DNA of 64,000 nucleotides from Roseiarcus sp963709185 (GCA_963709185.1 CAVPVQ010000018.1:1-64000); one strand, 5' to 3'. Numbered from the stretch's first letter, positions 17,842 through 27,067 are shown. Made by a program: numbers and translations. Notes: generated from the sequence alone by a model not told the origin.

Positions 17842-18366
17842 TCACCCCGGATCGCTTCTGATGAAGCGGTCAAGCCCGGCGCGCAGCGCCTGCGCCAGCG
17901 CGGGATTGGCGACAATCCGATCGGCGTCGCTGTTCTGTCCGGTCAGCGGCGGGAGGACGAACGCCTCTGCGATCAGACGAGCCGACATGGTCGTCAGAAT
18001 TTCGCGCAGCGCCTCCTGGGCGTGGCGCGCCCGAGGCGCTGCGTTGATCAGCGCGACCGGCTTGTCCGGAAATTCCAGGCTGGCGACCAGCCAGTCCAGT
18101 GCATTCTTCAACGCGCCCGGCACGCCATGGGCGTATTCGGGCGCCGCGATGATCAGGCCGCGGCTGGAGCCAACCAGTTTGCGCAGCGACACCACGGCCG
18201 GCGGCGGCGCATCGCCGTCGTCGTCCGGATTGAAATGGGGCAGCGCGCCGATCTCGCGATAGATCGCGATTTCGACGCCAACCGGCGCGAGGCGGCCCAG
18301 CGCCTCCAGGACCGCGGTATTGGTCGAGGCCCTCCTCAGACTGCCGGAAAACGCCAGAAGTTGCAT
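17842..18366 (-). CDS. NADPH-dependent FMN reductase family flavoprotein
   Basis: A 174-residue flavodoxin-like reductase. The FMN phosphate loop is visible at the N-terminus (AFSGSLRRASTNTAVLEAL), and the family motif APEYAHGVPGALKNALDWLV is intact (about 75-95). The family reduces FMN, quinones, azo dyes or metal ions with NADPH. It sits 22 bases after cobS and just before cobT on the same strand, so a role in reducing cobalt or a corrinoid is suggested by context only. Confidence 0.9.
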   Translation of the reverse strand: MQLLAFSGSLRRASTNTAVLEALGRLAPVGVEIAIYREIGALPHFNPDDDGDAPPPAVVSLRKLVGSSRGLIIAAPEYAHGVPGALKNALDWLVASLEFPDKPVALINAAPRARHAQEALREILTTMSARLIAEAFVLPPLTGQNSDADRIVANPALAQALRAGLDRFIRSDPG

Positions 18367-18387
18367 ATCAGCGGCGGCGGGCCGCCC

Positions 18388-19401
18388 TCAGCTCAGCGCC
18401 ACGTTCAGCGCGCTTTCCGGCAATTCCTGGCCGAAGCAACGCTGATAGAATTCAGCGACCAGGGTTCGCTCGAGTTCGTCGCACTTGTTGAGGAAGGTGA
18501 GACGGAAAGCGAACCCGATATCCTTGAAGATGTCGGCGTTTTCCGCCCAGGTGATCACCGTGCGCGGCGACATCACCGTCGACAGGTCGCCATTGACGAA
18601 CGCGTTGCGGGTGAGATCGGCGACACGCACCATCTTGTTGACGATGTCGCGCCCTTCCTTGCGGCCGCGGTAGTGCGGCGCCTTGGCGAGCACGATGTCG
18701 ACCTCCTTGTCGTGCGGCAGATAGTTCAGCGTCGCAACGATCGACCAGCGATCCATCTGGCCCTGGTTGATCTGCTGGGTGCCGTGATAGAGCCCTGACG
18801 TGTCGCCAAGGCCAACCGTGTTGGCCGTCGCGAACAGCCGGAACGCCGGGTGGGGGCGGATGACGCGGCGCTGGTCGAGCAGCGTCAGGCGACCGGAAAC
18901 CTCGAGCACGCGCTGAATGACGAACATCACGTCGGGGCGGCCCGCGTCATATTCGTCGAAGCACAACGCGATGTTGCTCTGGATCGCCCATGGCAAAATG
19001 CCATCGCGAAATTCCGTGACCTGCTTGCCGTCCTTGAGCACGATCGCGTCCTTGCCGACAAGATCGATGCGCGAGACGTGGCTGTCCAGATTGACCCGCA
19101 CCAGCGGCCAGTTGAGACGCGCGGCGACCTGCTCGATATGCGTCGATTTGCCCGTGCCGTGATAGCCGGTGATCATCACGCGTCGGTTGAACGCGAAGCC
19201 GGAAAGAATGGCGAGGGTTGTGTCGCGGTCGAACAGATAGTCGGGGTCGAAATCGGGCACGTGCTCGTCGGGCGTGGAATAGGCTGGCGCTTCCATATCC
19301 GAATCGATGCCGAATAATTTTCGCACGGATACGCGCGTGTCCGGCAGCCCGGGGACGGCGTCGGCTGCTTCGGTCTGGGGTTGCGACGTAGCGACTTTCA
19401 T
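18388..19401 (-). CDS. cobS: Aerobic cobaltochelatase subunit CobS
   Basis: A 337-residue AAA+ ATPase of the MoxR clade. Walker A is GYHGTGKST, Walker B LCFDEYDAG, and the segment FRLFATANTVGLGD is typical. With CobT it powers cobalt insertion by CobN. The N-terminal IDSDMEAPAYSTPDEHVPDFDPDYLFD segment is family-typical. The ATG at 19401 has GGAGG 5 bases upstream and is preferred over the adjacent TTG at 19404. Confidence 0.96.
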   Translation of the reverse strand: MKVATSQPQTEAADAVPGLPDTRVSVRKLFGIDSDMEAPAYSTPDEHVPDFDPDYLFDRDTTLAILSGFAFNRRVMITGYHGTGKSTHIEQVAARLNWPLVRVNLDSHVSRIDLVGKDAIVLKDGKQVTEFRDGILPWAIQSNIALCFDEYDAGRPDVMFVIQRVLEVSGRLTLLDQRRVIRPHPAFRLFATANTVGLGDTSGLYHGTQQINQGQMDRWSIVATLNYLPHDKEVDIVLAKAPHYRGRKEGRDIVNKMVRVADLTRNAFVNGDLSTVMSPRTVITWAENADIFKDIGFAFRLTFLNKCDELERTLVAEFYQRCFGQELPESALNVALS

Positions 19402-19529
19402 CAATCCTCCGTTCCCGCCGGCGACCCGGGCGGGCTTAGACCCTACAGGGACCTCCCTTGGGACGAAAGGCCGGCGGCCGTGCCTCGGCGAACGAGGGTC
19501 CGCCGCTCAGGCCGAACCGGCGTCCGGCC

Positions 19530-20123
19530 TCAGACCAGCTTGTTGGCCCTCAGGTAGTTATAGGCTTGGATGATTTCGCGCAATTTCTCTTCCGACGACC
19601 GGTCGCCGCCATTGGCGTCGGGATGGTGGCGTTTCACCAGTTCCTTGTATCGGGTCTTGATGATCGCCTCATTGGCGCGCGCGTCAAGTTCAAGAGCGGC
19701 GAGCGCCTTCAGCGCCAGACTGTTGTAGCGCGGCTCGTGCCGGTATTGCCCGCTGCGCCCCGCGCCGCGCCGGCGAGCGACGCGCGCTTCGCCAAAGATC
19801 GTCTCGTCGCTGGGCTGGGGCCCACGCGCGCCCCTCTTTGCGCCCAACGGCCAGGTCGGCCGGTGGCCAACAACGTCGTCCTTTTGGAATTTCGCAAGAG
19901 CCTCTTCGTTCATCCCTCTGAAATAATCGTAAGTCGCGTTATATTCGCGGACATGGTCGATGCAGAAACAGAAATACTGGCCTTCCCTTTCGCGCCCCAT
20001 CGGCGCGCGAAAAACCCCCTCGGCCTTGCATTCCGGGTGATTGCAAGGCGCGGCGACGGGATCGGCGGCCCGCGGCGCCGACTTCACCCGGATTCGATCG
20101 AACAGACGCGAATTGAGATTCAT
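19530..20123 (-). CDS. J-domain (DnaJ-like) protein
   Basis: A 197-residue protein with a C-terminal J-domain (about 140-195). The HPD motif is intact (KRHHPDANGGDRSSEEKLRE). The N-terminal region has conserved Cys/His (CNHPECKAEGVFRAP and QYFCFCIDHVREYN) that may bind metal. Such proteins recruit DnaK; this type sits upstream of cobS in many rhizobia. The ATG at 20123 (MNLNSRLFDRIRV) is chosen over one 12 codons upstream. It is divergent from bolA. Confidence 0.9.
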   Translation of the reverse strand: MNLNSRLFDRIRVKSAPRAADPVAAPCNHPECKAEGVFRAPMGREREGQYFCFCIDHVREYNATYDYFRGMNEEALAKFQKDDVVGHRPTWPLGAKRGARGPQPSDETIFGEARVARRRGAGRSGQYRHEPRYNSLALKALAALELDARANEAIIKTRYKELVKRHHPDANGGDRSSEEKLREIIQAYNYLRANKLV

Positions 20124-20288
20124 CGTCACGACCTTAGGCGCCCGTCGGGCGACCGGCAAGCCCCGAATATTCGGAAGCGGATCGGGTGAGATTCAGAAGC
20201 GCGAAATGCGCCGCCGCAAGATCGGGCAACGAGTTGCAATAGTTGCGTTTCGCGCGGGCGGACCGCACAGCAGGGATGGCGCGGAAAA

Positions 20289-20558
20289 ATGAACATCAAG
20301 GACCGTATTATGGCGAAGCTGGAGGCCGGGCTCGCACCGACCAGAATAGAGATCGAAGACGAATCGCACCTCCACGCAGGTCATGCGGGCGCGCGCGAAG
20401 CGGGCGAGACCCACTACCGCATAAAAGTGGCGTCGGCATCCTTTTCCGGCAAGGGGCGCGTTGAGCGTCATCGGATGGTTTACGCGTTGCTCGCCGAGGA
20501 AATCGCCGGTGGCGTTCACGCCCTCGCCCTGCAGACGAAGACGCCTGACGAACCGTGA
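20289..20558 (+). CDS. BolA family protein
   Basis: An 89-residue BolA/IbaG-type protein. It starts MNIKDRIMAKLEAGLAPTRIEIEDESHLHAGH and contains the conserved RVERHRMVYALL with the invariant His. BolA proteins work with monothiol glutaredoxins in iron-sulfur handling and stress responses. It is divergent from the J-domain gene, and its stop overlaps the next gene's GTG start by 4 bases. Confidence 0.94.
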   Translation: MNIKDRIMAKLEAGLAPTRIEIEDESHLHAGHAGAREAGETHYRIKVASASFSGKGRVERHRMVYALLAEEIAGGVHALALQTKTPDEP

Positions 20559-21127
20559 GCGAAAGCGGTTGTCCGAAGGGTCTGGGACCCTGTTCATTTA
20601 CGTTGACCGCGCCGGAAGCGGAGATCGCCGCTTCCCGCGCCGGGCTGCGCGCCGCGCTGTCGGGTCGCCTCTCGCTGACCCATGTCGCGCCGCTCGTCGG
20701 CTTCGTGCTTTTCATCACGTTTGTCGCGATATTGGCCACGACCGGACTGCTTGGCCGCCGACTTGGCGAAGCAGCGCTGATCATCGGGGCGCTCGCGTTC
20801 ATGGCTTTCAGAATGGCCGCGCATTGGCGTCTGCGCGGCGCGCGAAAGAGCAGTCTGGCCGCCATGGCCGCTTTGCGCGAGGTCGGCGAGGCGACGGCTC
20901 GACTCGACGATTCCGGCCTGCATGTCGAAAACGCGGCCGGATCACGCCATCTGGCGTTCGCCGACTGCGATGAGGCGGAAGAGGCCGGCGGGATCATCTA
21001 TCTGTGGCCGCTCGATGGCGACCCGGCGTTCATTCCGGCGCGCGCCTTCCCCGACGAGTATGCGGCGCGCGAATTTCTGGCCTTCGCCCGCGCCGGGGTC
21101 GCCCGGGCCATTAAGCGCCAAGTCTAG
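20555..21127 (+). CDS. YcxB-like membrane protein
   Basis: A 190-residue protein with two membrane helices (about 45-66 and 70-88) and a C-terminal soluble domain whose pattern LYLWPLDGDPAFIPARAFPDE-like (here IIYLWPLDG) matches the YcxB-like C-terminal domain. Function unknown. It starts at a GTG overlapping the bolA stop by 4 bases, so it is coupled to bolA, and converges with the transpeptidase gene. Confidence 0.75.
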   Translation: MSESGCPKGLGPCSFTLTAPEAEIAASRAGLRAALSGRLSLTHVAPLVGFVLFITFVAILATTGLLGRRLGEAALIIGALAFMAFRMAAHWRLRGARKSSLAAMAALREVGEATARLDDSGLHVENAAGSRHLAFADCDEAEEAGGIIYLWPLDGDPAFIPARAFPDEYAAREFLAFARAGVARAIKRQV

Positions 21128-21143
21128 GGACGGCGATCGATTC

Positions 21144-22568
21144 CTAAGGCTGCAAAGGCGCGCCCGCCAAAGCCAAAGTCCCCTGCATCGGCCTTGGCGA
21201 TTTCGTCGCGGCTTCACGCGCGGTCCCGAAGCCTTGCCCGTTCAGCGAAGCTTGCGGCTTCGTCGCCGAATCGACGGCGGCGTCGCGTCGGGGCGGCAGC
21301 GGCACATCGGACGGGACGGGCACTGCCGGCTCAAACACTTTCACCGCCGTTGCGTCGTCGTCCTTGGCGGTGAAGTTCAGCCACTTTTTCACGAAGGCTT
21401 CGCTGGATGCGCCCGCCCCGCCAACCATTGCCAGCGGCGAAAGCGACAAACCGGTCGAAGCCGGTTGCGCCGAGGCCGGCGCTTGCGCGACCAAAGCCTG
21501 CGCTGGGGCTACAGCAGCCGCGGCAGGGCGCGGCGCCTCGACCGCCGCTGCGACTTTCACGACTTCCGGAATCGGCTTGCCGGTGGTTGCGTCGAGCACA
21601 ATTTCGGTCGGTCCGCTGGTAATCGCGTCGGGGTCGCTCACGTCGCCTTTCATGCCGACGAACGATGCGTTTTGACCGCCATCTTCATAGACCAACTCGA
21701 TCGGCTTGACGCCCTGCGACACCAATTTGGCGATGGCCATGTCGTCGCGCGCCTGTTTCGCCTGGACCTCCGCCTCGACCTCCTCGTCGCGCCGCAAGGT
21801 CGGGCAGGGAGCCGTGGCGTCAAGGCTGCTGTCCGACTGGACGCCGAATACATAGCGCTTGCCGCAGACGCCGACCTGCGGCTCCGTTTGCGTCACCTCG
21901 AAATGATCGGAGCCGTTCTTCAACTGCTTCCAGAAATCGATGTTCGGATCGAGCCGGTGCTTGGCGAGGTTTTCGGCGGTCATATGGAAGGGATAGGATT
22001 GCATCTGGATTTCGCGCTGGCCGCCGTTGAACGCCTCGCGCGCGATCGCGTAAATTTCGGCGATTTGCGCGTCGGTCATCGACATGCAGCCCGCCGACGA
22101 ACATGCGCCATGCACCATGATCGCGCCGCCGGTGCGCCCGAACGCACGATCAAAGGCGTTGGGGTAGCCGACATTGAACGACAGATAGTAGTTCGAGTTC
22201 GGGTTCATCTGGCCGGGGGTGATCGGATAGAAACCCTCGGGGACCTGGCGATCGCCTTCGCGAGTCTTGGGGCCGAGCTGGCCCGACCAGCGGCACATCG
22301 GATAGGTCTTCAACAAAGCGTAGCGCCCGTCGGACCTCATCTTCCAGATTTCGAACTCGGCTTCCTGCTTGTAGGTCCGAATGAGAACCGGCGAAGACGG
22401 CGACGTCTCGTTCTTCTCCATCAGCGCAATGGTTTGGGGAGGAATTGCGCGCAGCGAGCGCCCTGGTCCGCCCGCCAGTTGGTCGCCGTCACAAGCCGCC
22501 AGCATGGCGGCGAGAGAGGCGGCAAAACCAAAGGCGACTAACCTAGACCCCCAAGAACTCTTCGCCAT
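21144..22568 (-). CDS. L,D-transpeptidase family murein protein, lipoprotein (YafK-like)
   Basis: A 474-residue protein with a lipobox (AAMLAAC, Cys about 26), so anchored in the envelope. The YkuD domain (about 60-220) shows the active site as VHGACSSAGCMSM, with His and Cys. The C-terminal half is Ala/Pro-rich and low complexity. It should crosslink peptidoglycan or hydrolyse lipoprotein links, as YafK/DpaA does; which one is not clear. It is downstream of accA and xerD, as in many rhizobia. Confidence 0.88.
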   Translation of the reverse strand: MAKSSWGSRLVAFGFAASLAAMLAACDGDQLAGGPGRSLRAIPPQTIALMEKNETSPSSPVLIRTYKQEAEFEIWKMRSDGRYALLKTYPMCRWSGQLGPKTREGDRQVPEGFYPITPGQMNPNSNYYLSFNVGYPNAFDRAFGRTGGAIMVHGACSSAGCMSMTDAQIAEIYAIAREAFNGGQREIQMQSYPFHMTAENLAKHRLDPNIDFWKQLKNGSDHFEVTQTEPQVGVCGKRYVFGVQSDSSLDATAPCPTLRRDEEVEAEVQAKQARDDMAIAKLVSQGVKPIELVYEDGGQNASFVGMKGDVSDPDAITSGPTEIVLDATTGKPIPEVVKVAAAVEAPRPAAAAVAPAQALVAQAPASAQPASTGLSLSPLAMVGGAGASSEAFVKKWLNFTAKDDDATAVKVFEPAVPVPSDVPLPPRRDAAVDSATKPQASLNGQGFGTAREAATKSPRPMQGTLALAGAPLQP

Positions 22569-22714
22569 CGATTGTCACTCTCGGCGCCCGCTTGAGCGAG
22601 CCATTAACCCAGATTTTTGTCTCGCCGGATTTAAGACCTTTATCCTTTCCGGGAGCTTACTGCAAACCGCCCGCCCGTAAGAACGTGGTGAAGAGGTTGT
22701 TAAGCGCGCCGCTC

Positions 22715-23668
22715 TCAGGTTCGTCGGCCGATGCTGAGAAATTTGGCGGCGCGAGCATCGCGCACCTGATCGCGCGACATGTTGCCCATCTGCTCGAGCG
22801 CGCCGGCGATGGCCGCGCCTGTCGCGGCGATCGCCGCGTCGGGATTGCGATGCGCGCCGCCCAGGGGCTCCGGCACAATCCCGTCGATAATCCCGAATTT
22901 CAACAGATCCTGCGCGGTGATTTTCATGCTGGTCGCTGCGTCCTGGGCGCGCGAGGAATCGCGCCACAGGATCGACGCCGAAGCTTCGGGCGAAGCGACG
23001 GTGTAGATCGCATGCTCCAGCATCAGCACCTTGTTCGCCGTGGCGATCGCGACGGCGCCGCCCGAGCCGCCTTCGCCGACGATGACCGCCACGTTGGGCA
23101 CGCCGAGCGACAGACACATATCGGTCGAACGAGCGATCGCCTCGGCCTGGCCGCGCTCTTCCGCGTCGATGCCGGGAAAAGCGCCTGCGGTGTCGACGAG
23201 CGAGATGACCGGCAGGCCGAACCGGTCGGCCAACTCCATCAGGCGCGCCGCCTTGCGGTAGCCCTCCGGCCGCGCCATGCCGAAATTGTGGCGCAGGCGG
23301 CTTGGCGTATCCTCGCCCTTCTCCTGGCCGATCACGCATACCGGGCTGCCGCGAAACCGCCCGAGGCCGCCGACGATCGCCTCATCTTCGGAGAACTTTC
23401 GGTCGCCGGCCAGCGGAGTGAAGTCGTCGACAAGCCCATTGACGTAATCGTGGAAATGCGGCCGCCCCTGGGTGCGAGCGACCTGAGTCTTCTGCCAGGG
23501 CGTCAGGACCGCGTAGAGATCGGTCAAGGCCTTGGCGGATCTGGCCTCCAGCCTGGCGATTTCCTCTACAATCGCCGGCGAATCCCCTCCCGCCGCCAAG
23601 GCGCGCAATTCGTCGATCTTTGCGTCGATTTCGGCGATCGGCGTCTCAAAATCGAGATAGCTGCGCAT
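22715..23668 (-). CDS. accA: Acetyl-CoA carboxylase carboxyltransferase subunit alpha
   Basis: A 317-residue subunit that with AccD transfers CO2 from carboxybiotin to acetyl-CoA to give malonyl-CoA. Family motifs include RPHFHDYVNGL, HNFGMARPEGYRKAARLM, LVDTAGAFPGIDAEERGQAEAIA and GEGGSGGAVAIA, and it ends with the expected RAAKFLSIGR. It lies between xerD and the L,D-transpeptidase gene on the same strand. Confidence 0.97.
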   Translation of the reverse strand: MRSYLDFETPIAEIDAKIDELRALAAGGDSPAIVEEIARLEARSAKALTDLYAVLTPWQKTQVARTQGRPHFHDYVNGLVDDFTPLAGDRKFSEDEAIVGGLGRFRGSPVCVIGQEKGEDTPSRLRHNFGMARPEGYRKAARLMELADRFGLPVISLVDTAGAFPGIDAEERGQAEAIARSTDMCLSLGVPNVAVIVGEGGSGGAVAIATANKVLMLEHAIYTVASPEASASILWRDSSRAQDAATSMKITAQDLLKFGIIDGIVPEPLGGAHRNPDAAIAATGAAIAGALEQMGNMSRDQVRDARAAKFLSIGRRT

Positions 23669-23763
23669 TGGACCCTGGTTGGAACCCGACCCTGGACAGG
23701 GCGCGCCTAAGTGGCGGCAAGCCGCACTGGTGTCAAGACGGGGCGCCGATGATGGCGCGGCGT

Positions 23764-24705
23764 CTATTCGTCCGCCAGCGGGTGCAGATCGCGCACCATC
23801 GCCTTGGCCCGCTCGTCGAGCACGTGCGTATAAATCTGCGTCGTCGAAATGTCGGCGTGGCCGAGAAGGTCCTGGACCACGCGCAGGTCGGCGCCGTTTT
23901 GCAGGAGGTGGCTGGCGAAAGCGTGGCGCAACGCATGAGGGCTGATGCGCGAGCCAGCCAAGCCAGAGGCGGCGGCGAGCGTTTTGAGGTCGCGCGCAAA
24001 GGCCTGGCGCGTCAGGTGGCCGCTTTGGCTATCGGCGGGGAACAGCCACGGACTTTTGGCGGCGCGCGGATGGCTCTCCAGCAACTCCCGATAGAGCTGA
24101 ATCGCCGCCAGAGCCGGCTCGGAGATCGGAACCAGCCGCTCCTTGGCGCCCTTGCCGCGCACGGCGATGAGGGGCTCGCGCGCCCGGGCGGCGGACTTGG
24201 GCAAGCCGAGCAGTTCCGACACGCGCAAGCCGGAGGCGTAGAGCAATTCCACGAGGCAGGCCAGGCGCGCGGCCTTCAAACGCTCGGCCGCCGGGCGCTC
24301 TCCCGCCTCGACGCCCTCGCGCGCGACGGACAGAAGCCGCTCGACCTGCCCGACGCTGAGCACTTTGGGAACCGGGCGGCTTCGGCGCGGCCCCTCGATG
24401 GCCATCGTCGGATCGTCTTTCCGTCGTCCCTCGAGAAAAAGATGCTTGTGAAATTGCCGCACCGACGAGAGCTGGCGGGCCAGCGAGGAGGCTTTCAGGC
24501 CCGCCGCGCCGCGATGGGCGAGGAAGCCGCGCGCGTCGTCGCTCGAGGCCTTGAGCGCGTCGACGCCTCTTTGCGCGAGGAAGGCCGAATAATCCTCCAG
24601 ATCGCGCCGATAGGCCTCCAGCGTGTTGCGGCTCGCCGCGCGTTCCGCCGCGATCGCTTCGAGGAAGTCGGCGATGAGAGAGGGACCGGGGGTCCGCGCG
24701 TTCAT
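23764..24705 (-). CDS. xerD: Site-specific tyrosine recombinase XerD
   Basis: A 313-residue tyrosine recombinase that resolves chromosome dimers at dif with XerC. The N-terminal SAM-like DNA-binding domain covers about 5-95. Catalytic residues are visible: Arg in ASGLRVSELLGL, Lys in VRGKGAKERLV, His-Arg in HALRHAFASHLL, His in GHADISTTQ and the nucleophile Tyr in IYTHV. It is not flanked by integrase-type att sites or cargo; the accA neighbourhood marks it as the chromosomal XerD. Confidence 0.94.
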   Translation of the reverse strand: MNARTPGPSLIADFLEAIAAERAASRNTLEAYRRDLEDYSAFLAQRGVDALKASSDDARGFLAHRGAAGLKASSLARQLSSVRQFHKHLFLEGRRKDDPTMAIEGPRRSRPVPKVLSVGQVERLLSVAREGVEAGERPAAERLKAARLACLVELLYASGLRVSELLGLPKSAARAREPLIAVRGKGAKERLVPISEPALAAIQLYRELLESHPRAAKSPWLFPADSQSGHLTRQAFARDLKTLAAASGLAGSRISPHALRHAFASHLLQNGADLRVVQDLLGHADISTTQIYTHVLDERAKAMVRDLHPLADE

Positions 24706-24717
24706 GCGTTCATGCGT

Positions 24718-24861
24718 TCATTGGGGCGGCTTGGGGAGCGGCACGCTCTGCGTGATTTCACGCGGCTCGACCTGCACGTAAGCGACGAGCGCCACCATCC
24801 CGCCGTAGACCAGCGCGGCGAGCACGCCGAGAACGAGGATGAAGCGGAACAGACTGGGCAA
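24718..24861 (-). CDS. Small single-pass membrane protein (47 aa) upstream of xerD
   Basis: A 47-residue frame reading MPSLFRFILVLGVLAALVYG, then a short cytosol/periplasm boundary and the tail VEPREITQSVPLPKPPQ. One membrane helix spans about 5-30. The start is a TTG at 24861 with a GGAG Shine-Dalgarno 8 bases upstream. It ends 12 bases before xerD on the same strand. Short proteins of this pattern occur beside xerD in other rhizobia; function unknown. Confidence 0.7.
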   Translation of the reverse strand: MPSLFRFILVLGVLAALVYGGMVALVAYVQVEPREITQSVPLPKPPQ

Positions 24862-24915
24862 GCAAGATCTCCGGATTGCTGCGACGGCGCCCTAACCGAG
24901 CCGCCAGACGCCTGC

Positions 24916-25953
24916 TCACGCGTCATCTTCAAACAGTCCCTGTTGAATGGCCTCGCGTTCCGGCTCTTTCAAGCCGAGATGCCGAAAGGCATGCGCGGTG
25001 AGCAGGCGCCCGCGCGGCGTTCGCTGAACGAAGCCCTGCTGGATCAGATAGGGCTCGATGATCTCCTCGATCGCGTCGCGCGGCTCGGAGAGCGCCGCGG
25101 CGATCGTCTCCACTCCGACCGGACCGCCGCTGAAGCCGACCGCGATCGTCTCGAGATAGCGCCGATCCATTTGGTCGAGGCCGAGCGGATCGACGTCGAG
25201 CAGGCGAAGCGCGCCGTCAGCAATCTGGCGCGTCACACAGGCGGCGTTCTCCACCACCGCGAAATCGCGAACCCGGCGCAGCAGACGCCCGGCGATGCGC
25301 GGCGTTCCGCGCGCCCGCCGCGCAATCTCATTGGCGCCGTCGGGCGCCAGTTCGAGGCCAATGACGCGGGCGCCGCGCCGCACGATGCTCTCCAGCTCCG
25401 GGACCGTATAGAAATTCAGCCTCACTGGAATGCCGAAACGATCGCGTAACGGCGTGGTCAGCAAGCCTGCCCTGGTGGTGGCGCCGATCAGCGTGAACCG
25501 CGCCAGGTCGATCTTGACCGAGCGCGCCGCCGGCCCCGCGCCAATCATCAGATCGAGCTGGAAATCCTCCATCGCAGGATAGAGAATTTCCTCGATCGCC
25601 GGGTTGAGTCGGTGAATTTCATCGATGAACAGAACGTCGCGCGGCTCCAGGTTGGTGAGCTGGGCGGCCAGATCCCCCGCTTTGGCGATCACTGGCCCCG
25701 AGGTGGCGCGGAAATTGACGCCGAGTTCGCGCGCAACAATCTGCGCGAGCGTCGTCTTGCCAAGGCCGGGCGGCCCGACGAACAACACATGATCAAGCGC
25801 ATCGCCCCTCGACTTGGCCGATTCGATGAATATTTTCAGGTTCTTGCGGACCGCTTCCTGGCCCGTGAAATCGGCGAGCAGTTGCGGCCGCAAGGCGACT
25901 TCGTCCTCGACGCGCTTTTCGGCTGAGACGAGCCGGCGCGACGGGGCGCTCAT
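24916..25953 (-). CDS. ruvB: Holliday junction branch migration helicase RuvB
   Basis: A 345-residue AAA+ motor. Walker A is GPPGLGKTTL, Walker B DVLFIDEIHRL, sensor 1 FTLIGATTRAGLL, and the C-terminal winged helix ends RTPRGRLLTAHAFRHLGL. RuvB rings drive branch migration with RuvA. It overlaps the ruvA stop by 4 bases in a ruvC-ruvA-ruvB operon. Confidence 0.97.
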   Translation of the reverse strand: MSAPSRRLVSAEKRVEDEVALRPQLLADFTGQEAVRKNLKIFIESAKSRGDALDHVLFVGPPGLGKTTLAQIVARELGVNFRATSGPVIAKAGDLAAQLTNLEPRDVLFIDEIHRLNPAIEEILYPAMEDFQLDLMIGAGPAARSVKIDLARFTLIGATTRAGLLTTPLRDRFGIPVRLNFYTVPELESIVRRGARVIGLELAPDGANEIARRARGTPRIAGRLLRRVRDFAVVENAACVTRQIADGALRLLDVDPLGLDQMDRRYLETIAVGFSGGPVGVETIAAALSEPRDAIEEIIEPYLIQQGFVQRTPRGRLLTAHAFRHLGLKEPEREAIQQGLFEDDA

Positions 25954-26567
25954 TGCGCCAGCTCCTTCAAGCCGCGCCGGACCAGCGCCGCGGCTTCAGC
26001 GCCCGCGCCGAGCGAGGCGACGCCCCTGGCGACGGCGAGCGCGGCTTGCGGGCGCGGATAGCCGAGATTGACGAGCGCCAGAACTGCGTCCCGCGCGCTT
26101 TCGCCAAGCGCTTCGGAGCCTGGCGCGTCCGCGGCGATGACGCCGCGCAGGTCGGTCCCGCCGGAAGTCGGGGCCTTGTCCTTCAGCTCGACAACGATGC
26201 GCGTCGCGAGCTTGGGGCCGACCCCTGGCGCGCGCGCCACCATCGCCTTGTCTTGCAGGGCGATCGCGTTCGCCAGTTCCGCCGAGGACAGGACGCCCAG
26301 AATGGCCAAAGCGACTTTCGCGCCGACCCCCTGGACGCCTTGCAGCAGGCGAAACCAGTCGCGTTCGACCTCCGCGAGGAAACCGAAGAGCCGGATCGCG
26401 TCCTCGCGCACCTGGGTCTCGATGTGCAAGGCGACGGCCTGCCCGGCGGCGGGTAGATGGCGCAACGTGCGCGCCGAGGCGGCGACGACATAGCCAACGC
26501 CATTGACGTCGAGAATGAGGGAGTCCTCGCCGACGCTGTCGACCAGGCCCTTGAGCTTGCCGATCAT
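25950..26567 (-). CDS. ruvA: Holliday junction binding protein RuvA
   Basis: A 205-residue protein starting MIGKLKGLVDSVGEDSLILDVNG, the family N-terminus. The OB fold is at about 1-65. The two helix-hairpin-helix motifs are GVQGVGAKVALAIL and APGVGPKLATRIV. The C-terminal RuvB-binding domain begins near 150. It overlaps ruvC by 4 bases and ruvB by 4 bases. Confidence 0.97.
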   Translation of the reverse strand: MIGKLKGLVDSVGEDSLILDVNGVGYVVAASARTLRHLPAAGQAVALHIETQVREDAIRLFGFLAEVERDWFRLLQGVQGVGAKVALAILGVLSSAELANAIALQDKAMVARAPGVGPKLATRIVVELKDKAPTSGGTDLRGVIAADAPGSEALGESARDAVLALVNLGYPRPQAALAVARGVASLGAGAEAAALVRRGLKELAQ

Positions 26568-27067
26568 GCCGCACCCCTGGTCCGCGCGCGGCGGTGCTGA
26601 GCGTGGGTGATCGCCACCGCCAGGGCGTCGGCGGCGTCGGGCGAGGCGATCTCGCAATTGGGGAGCAGCATCTTCACCATCATCGCCACTTGCTGTTTTT
26701 CGGCATGGCCGACGCCGACGATGGTTTTCTTGATCACGTTGGCGGCGTATTCGGCGACGATGAGGCCGAGCAACGCGGGCGCGGCGAGCGCGACGCCGCG
26801 CGCCTGACCCAGTTTCAGCGCCGATTGTGGGTCACGATTGACGAATGTCTCTTCGACCGCCGCCTCATCGGGCCGCCTCTCCTCGATCAGCGCGGCGAGC
26901 CCGCGATGAATTTGCGCGAGCCGTTCAGCGAGCGACAGGTCGGCGCGCGTCTTGATCGAACCACAGGCGATATAGGCCAGCCGCGACCCGTCCGCCTCGA
27001 TCAGGCCCCAGCCGACATTGCGCAGCCCAGGATCGATGCCGATGATGCGAATCGCATGGCCGTTCAT
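26564..27067 (-). CDS. ruvC: Crossover junction endodeoxyribonuclease RuvC
   Basis: A 167-residue Holliday junction resolvase. The first catalytic Asp is in IIGIDPGLRNVGWG; further acidic residues lie in AAVEETF and SPDAADALAVAITHA. It cleaves junctions symmetrically after RuvAB migration. The ATG at 27067 gives the canonical start; the frame is open upstream but without protein-like features. First gene of ruvC-ruvA-ruvB and divergent from kup across 292 bases in which I see no further gene. Confidence 0.96.
   Translation of the reverse strand: MNGHAIRIIGIDPGLRNVGWGLIEADGSRLAYIACGSIKTRADLSLAERLAQIHRGLAALIEERRPDEAAVEETFVNRDPQSALKLGQARGVALAAPALLGLIVAEYAANVIKKTIVGVGHAEKQQVAMMVKMLLPNCEIASPDAADALAVAITHAQHRRARTRGAA

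Noticed and set aside
23764..24705. Tyrosine recombinase as a sign of a mobile element
   Set aside because: Sequence and accA neighbourhood are those of chromosomal XerD; no att repeats or cargo genes are nearby.
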